From Peribacillus muralis (lineage in GTDB: Bacteria > Bacillota > Bacilli > Bacillales > DSM-1321): DNA of 40,802 bases. Made by a program: the position numbers and the translations under genes. This document shows positions 8,089 to 16,368 of the stretch, piece after piece. Where the stretch lies: the NCBI RefSeq assembly GCF_001439925.1, contig NZ_LMBV01000020.1, positions 37,934 through 78,735 on the forward strand, written 5' to 3'. The notes beneath the pieces are model-generated. The model did not search any database, had not been told where the DNA came from, and was given only the letters and a program-made list of their open reading frames with translations. Every line of letters begins with the position of its first letter. Position 1 is the stretch's first letter.

Positions 8089-8881
8089 CCTATCGAAAAA
8101 TATATTCTTCATACCTTATGTGTTATGGATCGCACTATTCGTGATCGCACCCATTTTGTTGATCCTTTACTATTCCTTCTTTGACATTGAAGGAAATTTG
8201 TCCTTAGTGAATTATCAGAAGTTCTTTACACCCGTTTATTTGAAAATGACACTAAGCTCATTTTGGTATGCATTCCTGATTACGGGAATATCACTTTTGG
8301 TGGCGTACCCGACCGCTTTTTTGTTAACGAAAACCAAGCATAAGCAGCTGTGGCTTTTGCTGATCATCGTCCCTTCCTGGATCAATTTACTTTTGAAAGC
8401 TTATGCATTCATTGGGATTTTTGGCACATATGGTGTGGCGAATGGTTTTCTAGAGGTAATTGGCATCGGCAGTCAGCAAATTCTTTTTACGGATTTTAGC
8501 TTCATATTCGTGTCGGTTTATATCTTTATCCCCTTCATGATCCTGCCGATCTTCAATGCGCTGGATAAACTGAATCCAACCCTAATGGATGCGGCCAATG
8601 ACCTTGGTGCATCCCGGTGGATGACATTTCGCCGCGTCATATTTCCATTGACGATAGATGGTGTAAAGACCGGATGCCAGGTTGTCTTCATCCCGGCACT
8701 ATCATTGTTCATGCTTACAAGGTTGATTGCCGGTAACCGTGTCATTACGCTTGGTACGGCGATTGAACAGCATTTTCTCGTGACTCAGGATTGGGGAATG
8801 GGCTCGACGATTGCTGTGTTTTTGATTATTATCATGTTCCTGATTATGTTTGTAACGGGTAACCGAAAGCAGGGTGTGTAA
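8078..8881 (+). CDS. potB: Spermidine/putrescine ABC transporter permease PotB
   Basis: A 267-residue membrane protein with six hydrophobic segments and the permease EAA motif [20 protein letters not shown] (cytoplasmic loop that contacts PotA). I place the start at ATG 8078 ([11 protein letters not shown]), which follows GGAG and matches the usual PotB beginning. Longer in-frame readings from 8006 or 8063 lie deep inside potA and would add non-membrane residues. The gene overlaps potA and is followed directly by potC. Confidence 0.9.
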   Translation: MRNNLSKNIFFIPYVLWIALFVIAPILLILYYSFFDIEGNLSLVNYQKFFTPVYLKMTLSSFWYAFLITGISLLVAYPTAFLLTKTKHKQLWLLLIIVPSWINLLLKAYAFIGIFGTYGVANGFLEVIGIGSQQILFTDFSFIFVSVYIFIPFMILPIFNALDKLNPTLMDAANDLGASRWMTFRRVIFPLTIDGVKTGCQVVFIPALSLFMLTRLIAGNRVITLGTAIEQHFLVTQDWGMGSTIAVFLIIIMFLIMFVTGNRKQGV

Positions 8882-8882
8882 A

Positions 8883-9686
8883 TTGGGCAATAAATTATCG
8901 CCATTATCTAAGGCGTTTCTCGTTTTGATTTTTCTCATACTCTATGCACCGATATTCTTTTTAGTGTTCTATTCGTTTAACAGCGGTGGAACGATGTATG
9001 ACTTTAAAGGATTCACCATGGATTGGTACAAGGAGCTGTTCAAAGATACAAGGTTGCTGATCATCGTATTGAATACACTTGTGATTGCGTTATTATCTGC
9101 ATTGATCGCTACGGTCATCGGGGTGATTGGAGCGATTGGAATTCGGTCCTTTACGAGCAGTAAGGCAAAGAATACGGTACTGTCACTGAATAACGTATTG
9201 ATAGTCAGTCCTGATGTTATCATCGGTGCTTCCTTCCTGATTCTATTCACGATGGCAGGAATCAAACTTGGATTCTACTCGGTTCTTCTGTCGCATATCG
9301 CCTTCAGCATTCCAATCGTTGTTCTGCTGGTCCTGCCAAAGCTTCAGGAGATGAGCCCAACCCTGATCGATGCGGCCCGCGATTTAGGGGCAAGCCGGTG
9401 GGATGTATTGACGAAGGTCGTCCTACCGTATATTTTGCCAGGTATTTTTGCCGGGTTTTTTATGGCATTGACGTATTCACTTGATGATTTTGCGGTGACG
9501 TTCTTTGTGACCGGTAATGGGTTTTCGACTCTTTCCGTTGAAATCTATTCTTTGGCCCGCCGCGGGATTTCTTTGAATATCAATGCGTTATCGACTCTGC
9601 TGTTTGTCGTGACATTGCTGTTGGTTATCGTTTACTACTTCATCACCCAGCGTGTTAGGCAGACGGGAATGGGGGGGAAACGATGA
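8883..9686 (+). CDS. potC: Spermidine/putrescine ABC transporter permease PotC (TTG start)
   Basis: A 267-residue membrane protein with six hydrophobic segments and an EAA loop D-A-A-R-D-L-G-A-S-R-W-D-V-L, paired with PotB to form the channel. The most likely start is TTG 8883, six bases after AGGGTG and one base beyond the potB stop. The only longer alternative, GTG 8874, overlaps potB and lacks a ribosome site. From TTG 8883 the protein is the same length as PotB. The stop overlaps the potD start (ATGA), which indicates coupled translation. Confidence 0.9.
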   Translation: MGNKLSPLSKAFLVLIFLILYAPIFFLVFYSFNSGGTMYDFKGFTMDWYKELFKDTRLLIIVLNTLVIALLSALIATVIGVIGAIGIRSFTSSKAKNTVLSLNNVLIVSPDVIIGASFLILFTMAGIKLGFYSVLLSHIAFSIPIVVLLVLPKLQEMSPTLIDAARDLGASRWDVLTKVVLPYILPGIFAGFFMALTYSLDDFAVTFFVTGNGFSTLSVEIYSLARRGISLNINALSTLLFVVTLLLVIVYYFITQRVRQTGMGGKR

Positions 9687-10756
9687 AAAAGCTTGTCCAA
9701 TTGCTTTTAGTCATTACCATTGTATCCGCTTTGCTATTATATGCGATATCCAGATTGAATTCTTCGCAAGGTTTTACGAGCAGCAATACGCTGACCATCT
9801 ATAATTGGGGCGATTATATCGATACGGATTTAATCGACCGTTTTGAAGAAGAAACGGGCATAAAGGTCATTTATGAGACGTTCGATTCCAATGAGGCGAT
9901 GATGACCAAAATCGAACAGGGCGGTACAACTTATGATATAGCCATTCCGTCTGAGTACATGATTGATAAGATGCGCCAAGAGGACTTATTGGTCCCCTTG
10001 GATCATTCCAAGCTTCCAAACTTGAAACATATTGACGGACGATTCATCGATTTGCCATTCGATCCAGGGAATAAATATTCGGTTCCTTATTTCTGGGGGA
10101 CCGTTGGCATTGTTTACAATTCCAAGATGCTCGGCGGCAAAAAGATAACGTCCTGGGCAGATCTTTGGGATAAGGATCTGAGAAATGAAATCCTCTTGAC
10201 GGATGGAGCCAGGGAAGTCATGGGTATGGGGCTGAACTCCTTGAACTACTCATTGAATGATACCGACGAGGCTCACCTTCAAGAGGCGAAGTCCAAGCTC
10301 GATGCGCTTACTCCTAACATTAAAGCGATTGTTGGGGATGAAAGCCGTATGCTATTGGAATCCCAGGAAGCGTCAATTGGCCTTGTCTGGTCTGGAGTGG
10401 CTTCCGAAATCATGGCTGAAAATGAAGATCTCGAATATGTGGTTCCAAAAGAGGGGTCGAATCTTTGGTTTGATAATATGGTCATCCCGAGAACGACCAA
10501 AAATGTCGATGCGGCCCACCAGTTCATCAACTTCATGCTTGACCCGGAAGTGGCGGCACAGAATGCTGAATATGTAAGCTACTCGACACCTAATAAAACA
10601 GCGCTGAAATATATGCCAAAAGAAGTGGTGAGGGATGAACGTTTCTATCCATCACCAGAACTGACAGAGAAGCTTGAAGTGTATGAAAACCTCGGGAAGA
10701 AAAACTTGGCACGCTACAATGAGCTTTTCCTCGAATTTAAGATGCATCGTAAATAA
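9683..10756 (+). CDS. potD: Spermidine/putrescine-binding protein PotD (membrane-anchored)
   Basis: The 357-residue protein has one N-terminal hydrophobic segment (residues ~5-24), then the mature PotD/PotF-type solute-binding fold starting L-T-I-Y-N-W-G-D-Y-I-D-T-D, with S-E-Y-M-I and P-Y-F-W-G-T-V-G-I typical of polyamine-binding proteins. There is no lipobox cysteine after the hydrophobic segment, so it is probably held by an uncleaved signal anchor rather than as a lipoprotein. It captures spermidine or putrescine outside the membrane for PotABC. It is the last gene of the operon and is followed by a very strong terminator. Confidence 0.9.
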   Translation: MKKLVQLLLVITIVSALLLYAISRLNSSQGFTSSNTLTIYNWGDYIDTDLIDRFEEETGIKVIYETFDSNEAMMTKIEQGGTTYDIAIPSEYMIDKMRQEDLLVPLDHSKLPNLKHIDGRFIDLPFDPGNKYSVPYFWGTVGIVYNSKMLGGKKITSWADLWDKDLRNEILLTDGAREVMGMGLNSLNYSLNDTDEAHLQEAKSKLDALTPNIKAIVGDESRMLLESQEASIGLVWSGVASEIMAENEDLEYVVPKEGSNLWFDNMVIPRTTKNVDAAHQFINFMLDPEVAAQNAEYVSYSTPNKTALKYMPKEVVRDERFYPSPELTEKLEVYENLGKKNLARYNELFLEFKMHRK

Positions 10757-10762
10757 CAAATG

Positions 10763-10808
10763 AAAAAGCATGGTGTAAAGGAGATTTCCCATTACACCAT
10801 GCTTTTTT
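10763..10808 (+). terminator. Terminator of the pot operon
   Basis: A 16-base perfect stem (AAAAAGCATGGTGTAA with TTACACCATGCTTTTT) around a 13-base loop, ending in six Ts. Because of the A run it can also act on the opposite strand. Confidence 0.9.
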
Positions 10809-10836
10809 CGTATGCTAACGTGGGAAATCCGAAAGG

Positions 10837-10945
10837 TACAAGACTCCCGTTTAGGAATGCGAATCCAAGGGACATCCCGAAGGCGCTATTGAACCCGAGG
10901 AGGGCCACCGATTTCGCGCGCGGATGAAGTTGAAAGGAAAGTCAA
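10837..10945. repeat. Degenerate copy of a Bacillaceae intergenic repeat
   Basis: The segment contains, in order, AAGACTCCCG, TCCAAGGGACATCCCG, AAGGCGCT, CCGAGGAGG and CGCGCGCGGA. That order, and the spacing of AGACTCC, GGGA-ATCCCG, GGCGCT, GAGGAGG and CCGCGG-like blocks, resembles a GC-rich dispersed repeat found between genes in many Bacillaceae. It is clearly decayed. It occupies most of the 340-base gap between potD and the YtxH-like gene; the rest is two terminators. Assignment is from memory of the repeat and needs comparison with other copies in the genome. Confidence 0.4.
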
Positions 10946-11013
10946 AGTCCTAACAAAATAATGTGGGCAGTGGAGATTCCATCTTCAATAATGTAGAGCG
11001 TATTGAAACATGA

Positions 11014-11063
11014 CCTAAAAAACTATAGACAAACTCCCTTATAGGCGAGTTTGTCTATAGTTT
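11014..11063 (-). terminator. Terminator of the YtxH-like gene
   Basis: A perfect 17-base stem (AAACTATAGACAAACTC at 11020-11036 with its complement at 11047-11063) around a 10-base loop. Read on the minus strand it ends in a T run (11017-11022). It lies 33 bases past the stop codon. Confidence 0.85.
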
Positions 11064-11096
11064 GAAAGCTGATGTGTTTTTACAGTTTGTTTGTTA

Positions 11097-11618
11097 TTAG
11101 AAGTTTGATGAAATTGATTTTTGATTGGATAGTTCTGATTTTGTTACAATTTCATCACTATCTTTTTCACCTTTTTTATTGGGCTTCAATGATTGTGATG
11201 GTGTTTCTTTCAGCTGTTTACCAGCAACGACCACTTTTGAACTGATGTCTTTTAATTCGCTTGTTGCTTCCTTTGCTGTCCCAAGGGCGTTAGTGGAGAT
11301 ATCCTTTACCTCGGATACTTTGCCTATCACATCTTCATTGACGTTCTCATATAAGTTTTCAACGTCATTGATTGCCTCTTTAATCGTCTCTGTTGCCCCT
11401 TTGACTCCAGACACCATCTGTTCCTTCATTTCGCCGGGATTTTCCTTTACCTGTTCAATCATATTCATGGAGTTATCTTTTAAAAGGATGGCAGAACGCT
11501 TTACTTTATTTCTTGTAGTGGAGTCAAGCAAAGTCAAAGCGCCGCCAACAAGTCCTCCAATAAGAATGCCTTTTAATAGTTTGCTATTCGGTTGAGTTTC
11601 GATCGTCGATTGAGTCAT
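11097..11618 (-). CDS. YtxH-like membrane-associated stress protein
   Basis: The 173-residue protein has an N-terminal glycine-rich hydrophobic segment (about residues 14-36, L-L-K-G-I-L-I-G-G-L-V-G-G-A) followed by T-R-N-K-V-K and a long charged amphipathic helix region. That is the layout of the YtxH domain family. Start chosen: ATG 11618, preceded by TTAAGGAGG; the frame is open to 11681 but without a ribosome site. Bacillus subtilis ytxH belongs to a general-stress operon, and here a sigma-B-type promoter lies 47 bases upstream. Function unknown; probably a cell-envelope-associated helical protein. It is monocistronic. Confidence 0.7.
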   Translation of the reverse strand: MTQSTIETQPNSKLLKGILIGGLVGGALTLLDSTTRNKVKRSAILLKDNSMNMIEQVKENPGEMKEQMVSGVKGATETIKEAINDVENLYENVNEDVIGKVSEVKDISTNALGTAKEATSELKDISSKVVVAGKQLKETPSQSLKPNKKGEKDSDEIVTKSELSNQKSISSNF

Positions 11619-11664
11619 TAGTATTTCCTCCTTAAGAATAGTAGATTGTTTGCTTACCATTTCA

Positions 11665-11690
11665 TTTCCCTTATTTACCATAAGTTAAAC
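11665..11690 (-). promoter_or_regulatory. Sigma-B-type promoter for the YtxH-like gene
   Basis: On the minus strand GTTTAA (11685-11690) and GGGAAA (11665-11670) are spaced by 14 bases, matching the sigma-B consensus GTTTAA-N12-15-GGGWAW. It lies upstream of the ribosome site of a YtxH-like stress gene, which fits. Confidence 0.65.
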
Positions 11691-11787
11691 TGGAAAAAAT
11701 AAACTGTCATACGATTGACATAATAAATAAAATGGTAGTAAGCTACATATAGTTAAGTGATTGAACTAATTTTTGAGAGGTGTAAAG

Positions 11788-12252
11788 ATGAATAATGAAA
11801 AAATTTCCCTTTTGATTGACCGGTATATGAAAGTTTCCTTTTACGTGAATAAAATGGGGGAGCTTTTAATAAAAGATCAGATTTGTGATGTGCTGACGAA
11901 CGAACAATACTATACTTTACGGTTTATTGCGCAACAGGGATTATGCACCTCGACGGAAATCAGCGAGGCCTTTTATATAAATAAAAGTGCCGTCACCTCC
12001 AACATCAACAGGCTTGAAGGCAAAGGGTTGATTGAACGGCAACAGGACCGGAGCGACCGGAGGGTCTTTCACCTGAAGCTTTCCAAAGAGGGAGCGGAAT
12101 TGTTGCGGGAAACGGAACATAAGATTCATAAATTGGTGGAGAGTATCATGACGAATTTCGAATATGAAGAGATTGTTAGGTTCCTCGATACATATGAGAA
12201 GCTGTCACAAATATTCATTCAAATGAAAAATGGGAAACAGGAGGAAATGTAA
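11788..12252 (+). CDS. MarR-family regulator (YdgG-like)
   Basis: The 154-residue protein has the MarR winged helix: S-T-E-I-S-E-A-F-Y-I-N-K-S-A-V-T-S-N-I-N-R-L-E-G-K-G-L-I as recognition helix and wing start, then D-R-S-D-R-R-V in the wing. The start is ATG 11788, five bases after GAGAGGTG; a TTG at 11773 overlaps that ribosome site and is rejected. Its stop abuts the ATG of the MMPL transporter gene. This copies the Bacillus subtilis ydgG-ydgH pair, in which the MarR protein represses the transporter gene. The ligand is unknown. Confidence 0.85.
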   Translation: MNNEKISLLIDRYMKVSFYVNKMGELLIKDQICDVLTNEQYYTLRFIAQQGLCTSTEISEAFYINKSAVTSNINRLEGKGLIERQQDRSDRRVFHLKLSKEGAELLRETEHKIHKLVESIMTNFEYEEIVRFLDTYEKLSQIFIQMKNGKQEEM

Positions 12253-15200
12253 ATGAGAGGGATAATAAAGGGAAGGTGGTTAGTCCTAATCATCTGGGTG
12301 GCCATTACAGCTGGTTTACTGTTTTCGGCTCCGAATATCGCAAACCTTGTCCGGGATAAAGGCCAGCTTGATGTTCCGGCAGAGTATTCCTCTGGAAAAG
12401 CCAATGAACTCATGAAAGAGATACAAGATGAAGATGAGTCCCAGGTAGCTCTCGTATTTCATGGTGATAAAAAGCTGTCAACTACGGAAATGAAGGAAAT
12501 CCAGCTTGCCGTCGAAAAGCTGGAAAAGGATAAATCCGAGCTTGGCATCACTGAAATCATGACTCATTTTAAGGAGAACTCGCTAAGAGACCAGTTGGTT
12601 TCGGAGGATGGTTCGACGATTTTGATATCCATCACGATGGCCTTGGGGGACAGGGAAGCCAAGGAAGTGATCGATGCCCTTTATAAGGAACTGGAACAGG
12701 TGGATATCGAGCATTATTACACAAGCAGCTGGATGATTGATGAAGATCTTAATGTCAATTCCCAAGAAGGGCTGAAAAAAACCGAAGGCATTACGGTTGT
12801 CTTCATTTTGGCCGTGTTGCTGATCGTCTTCCGGTCGGTGGTGACTCCGATCATTCCATTAATCACCGTAGGTTTTACGTATTTATGTTCACAATCCATC
12901 GTTTCATTTCTCGTCGATCGATGGGATTTTCCGATTTCATCGTATACGCAAATATTCCTTGTCGGCATTTTATTTGGAATCGGCACCGATTATTGCATTT
13001 TGCTGCTTAGTCGGTTCAAGGAGGAGTTGTCTGCACAGGAGTCATTGGTCGAAGCGATCGTGGAGACATACCGAACTGCTGGCAAGACGGTTTTCTTCAG
13101 CGGACTGACCGTAATGATTGGCTTTGCGGCAATTGGTTTCTCCACTTTTAAGCTGTATCAATCTGCTGCTGCCGTTGCTATCGGGGTTTTCATATTAATG
13201 CTTGCCCTTTATACGATCGTGCCATTTTTCATGGCGGTTCTAGGAAAAAGGCTGTTTTGGCCTGCAAAAGGTAAGCTTGAGCATAGTGAAAGTAAATTAT
13301 GGGGGGGGCTTGGTACCTTCTCCATGAAACGTCCATTTTTGGCGCTAATGATTGTTGCAATCATCTGCGTGCCTTTTTTGGTCATGTATGATGGAGACAT
13401 TTCCTATAACTCCCTGGAGGAAGCGGGCGATGATGTTCCTTCAATCATGGCATTTAATATCATTTCCGATGAATTCGGACCGGGACAGTCGATGCCAACA
13501 CAGATCGTCATAAAAAATGACGAAAGGATGGACTCGGAGGAATACGTCGCTCTCGCAGAAAAAATCGGTCAGGAAGTGGCCAAGGTCGATGAAGTCGATT
13601 TAGTCCGATCCATGACCCGCCCGGCAGGTGAGCCCATTAAGGACCTATTTGTCTCCAATCAGGCAGAAACTTTGGAAAAAGGAATTGGGGAAGGAAATGA
13701 AGGCATTAAACAAATCAGTGACGGGTTGAAAACGGCGGGCAGCGAACTCTCCGATTCCGGACCGCGCTTGAAGCAAGCGACGGACGGAATAGGGGGGCTC
13801 ATTTCCGGCACCGATGAGTTAAAGAGCGGCGTAGGTCAGGTAGAGAAAGCGTTAACGAGCATTGAAACAGGAATTCGTGACGGTTCTTCAGGCACAGGTG
13901 ATATTAAAGCCGGTCTGAATGGAGTGAAGGCCAATTTGGAGAAACTGGCTGCCGGCAGTGAAAAGCTCCTGGGAGGCTATCGGCAATCAGCTAATGGTCT
14001 AACTGAGCTGACAAGTGGTTACAAACAGATTCAAACGAATCTGACGGCTGTGTCACAAAGTCTGGCTGGTTTGAATCCTTCCTTTGAGCAAGTGGAAGGT
14101 GCACATCCGGAATTACAGGCAGATGCATCCTTTCAAAAAATCAAACAAACCGTACAAGGGGCACAGAGTGGCTTGGAGCCGATGTCAGCAGGACTTTCCG
14201 AGCTTAATAGAAATCTTGGAATAGTATCAGGCGGACTGAATACTGCAAACGAAAATATGGCAGGAATCGTAAACGGACAGAAAGCTCTAGGGAGCGGGCT
14301 GACCCAATTGATTTCAGGCGTGGATGACTTACAAAAAGGTCTAAGCACGATGGCCAATGGTCAGGGTGAAGTTATTAATAATCTGTCACAATTCAAGGGT
14401 GGTCTTACTAGCCTGAACAATGGGCAGCAAGAACTCCTCAATGGTTTTTCAAGCTTAGGAGGGCAGCTTACCGATCTAGAAGATGGTTTGAATCAAAGTG
14501 CAGATGGCCTGAATGAAGTCCATGATGGATTATCGTCTGCACAGGGTTATTTATCAGGATTAGCAAAAACGGATAAGACGGTAACGGGCATGTACATTCC
14601 TAAAGAAGTGGTTGAAAGCGAAGAATTTGGGGAAGCGTTGAATGCGTATTTATCTGAAGACGGTAAAGTCATGACAATGGATGTGGTCTTCAAGGAGAAT
14701 CCATATTCCAATGAAGCGATTGAACAAATCGACTCAATCGATTCTACCATTAAAAGAGTAACGAAAGATACAAAGCTTGAAAATGCACAAGTGGCAATAG
14801 GGGGAATCACAAGTACGCATAACGATTTGAGCATGATGTCTGAGGAGGATTTCTCACGTACCGTCGTTTTGATGTTGTCGGGCATCGCAATCATCCTATT
14901 TTTCATGCTGCGATCGCTCGTCATGCCGATTTACCTGATTGTGTCGCTCGTCTTGACTTACTACACAGCGGCAGCCATAACAGAGTTGATTTTCGTTAAT
15001 ATTCTTGGTTATGCAGGCATCGGCTGGGCCGTTCCTTTCTTTGCCTTCGTCATCCTGATTGCTCTGGGCATTGACTATAGCATTTTCCTGATGGATCGCT
15101 TTAACGAAATGAAAGATAAACCGGTGAAGGAAGCGATGCTGCTGTCGATGAGAAAAATGGGAACCGTAATCATCTCTGCGGCTGTCATTCTAGGCGGGAC

Positions 15201-15369
15201 ATTTGCTGCGATGATGCCGGCTGGTGTTTTATCACTCTTGGAGATTGCCACGTTAATATTGGTCGGTCTCGGTTTATATGCATTTGTCATCTTGCCGTTG
15301 TTCATTCCAGTAATGGTTTCAACGTTTGGAAAGGCGAATTGGTGGCCATTTTTGAAAAACAAGGAATAA
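12253..15369 (+). CDS. MMPL/RND-family membrane transporter (YdgH-like)
   Basis: The 1038-residue protein has two MMPL modules. The first has one helix near residue 10 plus five helices at ~175-345 (L-V-G-I-L-F-G-I-G-T-D-Y). The second has helices at ~875-1030 (I-L-I-A-L-G-I-D-Y-S-I-F-L-M-D-R-F). Each carries the G-x-x-x-D-Y proton-relay motif. Between them lies an unusually long extracellular-type region (~470-775) of repeated G-L-x-x-L-x-x-G units like those in YhgE/Pip proteins. Bacillus subtilis YdgH is shorter (about 885 residues), the extra length lying in this repeat. It probably exports lipids or hydrophobic drugs; the substrate is unknown. AGGAGG precedes the ATG by 8 bases. Confidence 0.88.
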   Translation: MRGIIKGRWLVLIIWVAITAGLLFSAPNIANLVRDKGQLDVPAEYSSGKANELMKEIQDEDESQVALVFHGDKKLSTTEMKEIQLAVEKLEKDKSELGITEIMTHFKENSLRDQLVSEDGSTILISITMALGDREAKEVIDALYKELEQVDIEHYYTSSWMIDEDLNVNSQEGLKKTEGITVVFILAVLLIVFRSVVTPIIPLITVGFTYLCSQSIVSFLVDRWDFPISSYTQIFLVGILFGIGTDYCILLLSRFKEELSAQESLVEAIVETYRTAGKTVFFSGLTVMIGFAAIGFSTFKLYQSAAAVAIGVFILMLALYTIVPFFMAVLGKRLFWPAKGKLEHSESKLWGGLGTFSMKRPFLALMIVAIICVPFLVMYDGDISYNSLEEAGDDVPSIMAFNIISDEFGPGQSMPTQIVIKNDERMDSEEYVALAEKIGQEVAKVDEVDLVRSMTRPAGEPIKDLFVSNQAETLEKGIGEGNEGIKQISDGLKTAGSELSDSGPRLKQATDGIGGLISGTDELKSGVGQVEKALTSIETGIRDGSSGTGDIKAGLNGVKANLEKLAAGSEKLLGGYRQSANGLTELTSGYKQIQTNLTAVSQSLAGLNPSFEQVEGAHPELQADASFQKIKQTVQGAQSGLEPMSAGLSELNRNLGIVSGGLNTANENMAGIVNGQKALGSGLTQLISGVDDLQKGLSTMANGQGEVINNLSQFKGGLTSLNNGQQELLNGFSSLGGQLTDLEDGLNQSADGLNEVHDGLSSAQGYLSGLAKTDKTVTGMYIPKEVVESEEFGEALNAYLSEDGKVMTMDVVFKENPYSNEAIEQIDSIDSTIKRVTKDTKLENAQVAIGGITSTHNDLSMMSEEDFSRTVVLMLSGIAIILFFMLRSLVMPIYLIVSLVLTYYTAAAITELIFVNILGYAGIGWAVPFFAFVILIALGIDYSIFLMDRFNEMKDKPVKEAMLLSMRKMGTVIISAAVILGGTFAAMMPAGVLSLLEIATLILVGLGLYAFVILPLFIPVMVSTFGKANWWPFLKNKE

Positions 15370-15376
15370 AATAAAG

Positions 15377-15418
15377 GAAAGCATCCTAATGGATGCCTTC
15401 AGTTTGTAGACAAACTTG
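15377..15418 (+). terminator. Paired hairpins after the MMPL gene
   Basis: GCATCC-TAAT-GGATGC (15381-15396) is followed at once by AGTTTGT-AG-ACAAACT (15401-15416). Neither has a strong T run. They may terminate ydgH together with the next hairpin. Confidence 0.45.
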
Positions 15419-15422
15419 AACT

Positions 15423-15470
15423 GCGCCTTCAATTGTTAGACACCATCTAACAATTGGAGGTGCTATTTTT
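15423..15470 (+). terminator. Long hairpin with T run; possibly a decayed insertion-sequence end
   Basis: An 18-base stem with two mismatches: GCGCCTTCAATTGTTAGA pairs with TCTAACAATTGGAGGTGC around a CACCA loop, followed by TATTTTT. It works as a terminator on paper. The sequence beginning TTGAACTGCGCC and containing TTAGACACC also resembles the ends of IS3-family elements, but no transposase reading frame follows, so the mobile-element reading is speculative. Confidence 0.5.
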
Positions 15471-15471
15471 C

Positions 15472-15624
15472 ATGCCCGAAAAAGTCCTTGCCACTTATAA
15501 GGGCTTGCAGCCATTATTCACTCTAGAGGGAGTAGTTCCATTCAATTCGACGTTCTTAAAGGATACCCTATTTATAAACAGACTTCGGAATTTCAATAAA
15601 AGGATTGCCATCATCATAGGATGA
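15472..15624 (+). other. Doubtful 50-codon ORF after the hairpin
   Basis: An ATG at 15472 lies nine bases after GGAGGTG and opens a 50-residue frame (M-P-E-K-V-L-A-T-Y-K-G-L-Q-P-L-F ...) ending at TGA 15624. I do not recognise it. Its ribosome site is part of the 3' arm of the preceding stem, so it would be masked when the hairpin forms. Its last 57 bases overlap the opposing 80-residue gene. It may be a remnant. Confidence 0.25.
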
Positions 15625-15810
15625 TGGTTCATATTTTTCATAGTCTGTGAAAAACAGATAAATTCCGTCGTTAGAAAACGAGAATGGAGTGTTTTGGTTA
15701 ACTGTAACGTCGCTTGATTCAACTACAGAATCGGAATACGGTTCATGTGTACTGAGATAGTTAAATGCATACTTTTGTACTTTTTTATAAGTACAAGATG
15801 GTATTTCCAT
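15568..15810 (-). CDS. Small protein resembling the C-terminal part of DUF3298/RsiV-like domains
   Basis: An 80-residue ORF starts at an ATG four bases after AGGAGGAT, a strong ribosome site. The second half, F-S-N-D-G-I-Y-L-F-F-T-D-Y-E-K-Y-E-P followed by G-N-P-F-I-E-I-P, resembles the end of DUF3298/RsiV extracellular domains (x-F-x-x-x-G-I-x-F-Y-F-x-P-Y-E ... I-P). Full DUF3298 proteins exceed 200 residues with a membrane anchor; this one has neither. It is either a free-standing small relative or the surviving tail of a larger gene re-started by chance. Function unknown. Confidence 0.5.
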   Translation of the reverse strand: MEIPSCTYKKVQKYAFNYLSTHEPYSDSVVESSDVTVNQNTPFSFSNDGIYLFFTDYEKYEPSSYDDGNPFIEIPKSVYK

Positions 15811-15852
15811 CTAAAATCCTCCTGGTCCCACGCTTCCTTTACTTGCAATTGA

Positions 15853-15881
15853 AATAATCCTCAAGGGGGGGGGAGGTTATT
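15853..15881 (-). terminator. Hairpin with nine-G loop at the end of the 70-residue gene
   Basis: AATAATCCTC pairs with GAGGTTATT (one bulge) around a loop that includes a run of nine Gs (15865-15873; nine Cs on the coding strand). It overlaps the last codons of the minus-strand gene. The T run is poor. Confidence 0.4.
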
Positions 15882-16089
15882 GTTTTCGTTTATGCTTTTC
15901 ATTGATTACTTCTTTATTAAGTATCCTAACTTCACCAACCATTAGCAACCTCATATCCTCTACGATATACTTGGCTAACGCTTCGTCAGAAATGTAATCT
16001 CCATCAATATCAAGGCGAAAATCCTGCCCTTGAATTCCACCGCCATTAGTAAACTCGATTTCAAAGTCGAATCGAACTCTTTTTTCCAT
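15877..16089 (-). CDS. Small conserved-looking hypothetical protein (70 aa)
   Basis: A 70-residue acidic-then-basic protein: F-D-F-E-I-E-F-T-N-G-G-G-I-Q-G-Q-D-F-R-L-D-I-D-G near the start, then D-E-A-L-A-K-Y-I-V-E-D-M-R-L-L-M-V-G, then a Lys/Arg-rich tail. The ATG follows AAGGTGG. I have the impression that similar small proteins occur across Bacillaceae, but I know no function. It shows no signal peptide, membrane segment or cysteine. It is well separated from its neighbours (67 bases to the next small gene downstream). Confidence 0.6.
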   Translation of the reverse strand: MEKRVRFDFEIEFTNGGGIQGQDFRLDIDGDYISDEALAKYIVEDMRLLMVGEVRILNKEVINEKHKRKQ

Positions 16090-16260
16090 TTTTTAAATCC
16101 ACCTTATGTTAGTTTTAATTGATTTTATATACATATTCTAGTTGAATGAGATAATTACCTACCTGAGCTAACCTGCCTAGTAAAACTTGAGTAGGTAAGA
16201 GTGGTTTCCACGAATGATTCCATTCAACGAGAATCTGCCGACTTGGTGTAATTGTATGTA

Positions 16261-16298
16261 AAAAGGGTTTCGGAATGAGACCACTCCGAAACCCTTTT
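16261..16298 (-). terminator. Terminator at the end of the nag operon
   Basis: A perfect 14-base stem, AAAAGGGTTTCGGA with TCCGAAACCCTTTT, around a 10-base loop. It is bidirectional; on the minus strand it closes the nagA-nagB-nagR-SIS gene set. Confidence 0.85.
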
Positions 16299-16368
16299 GT
16301 CCATAAATATAGCTATCTATTCTTTACTGGCACAAGCGAAACAAAAACTATGCATTCCCTTTTCGCAG

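Noticed and set aside
11125..11595. 156-codon plus-strand ORF opposite the YtxH-like gene
   Set aside because: Antisense shadow; the minus-strand frame has a promoter, ribosome site, family layout and terminator.
15423..15470. Calling an insertion sequence here
   Set aside because: Only one end-like hairpin is visible; there is no transposase frame, second inverted repeat or target duplication.
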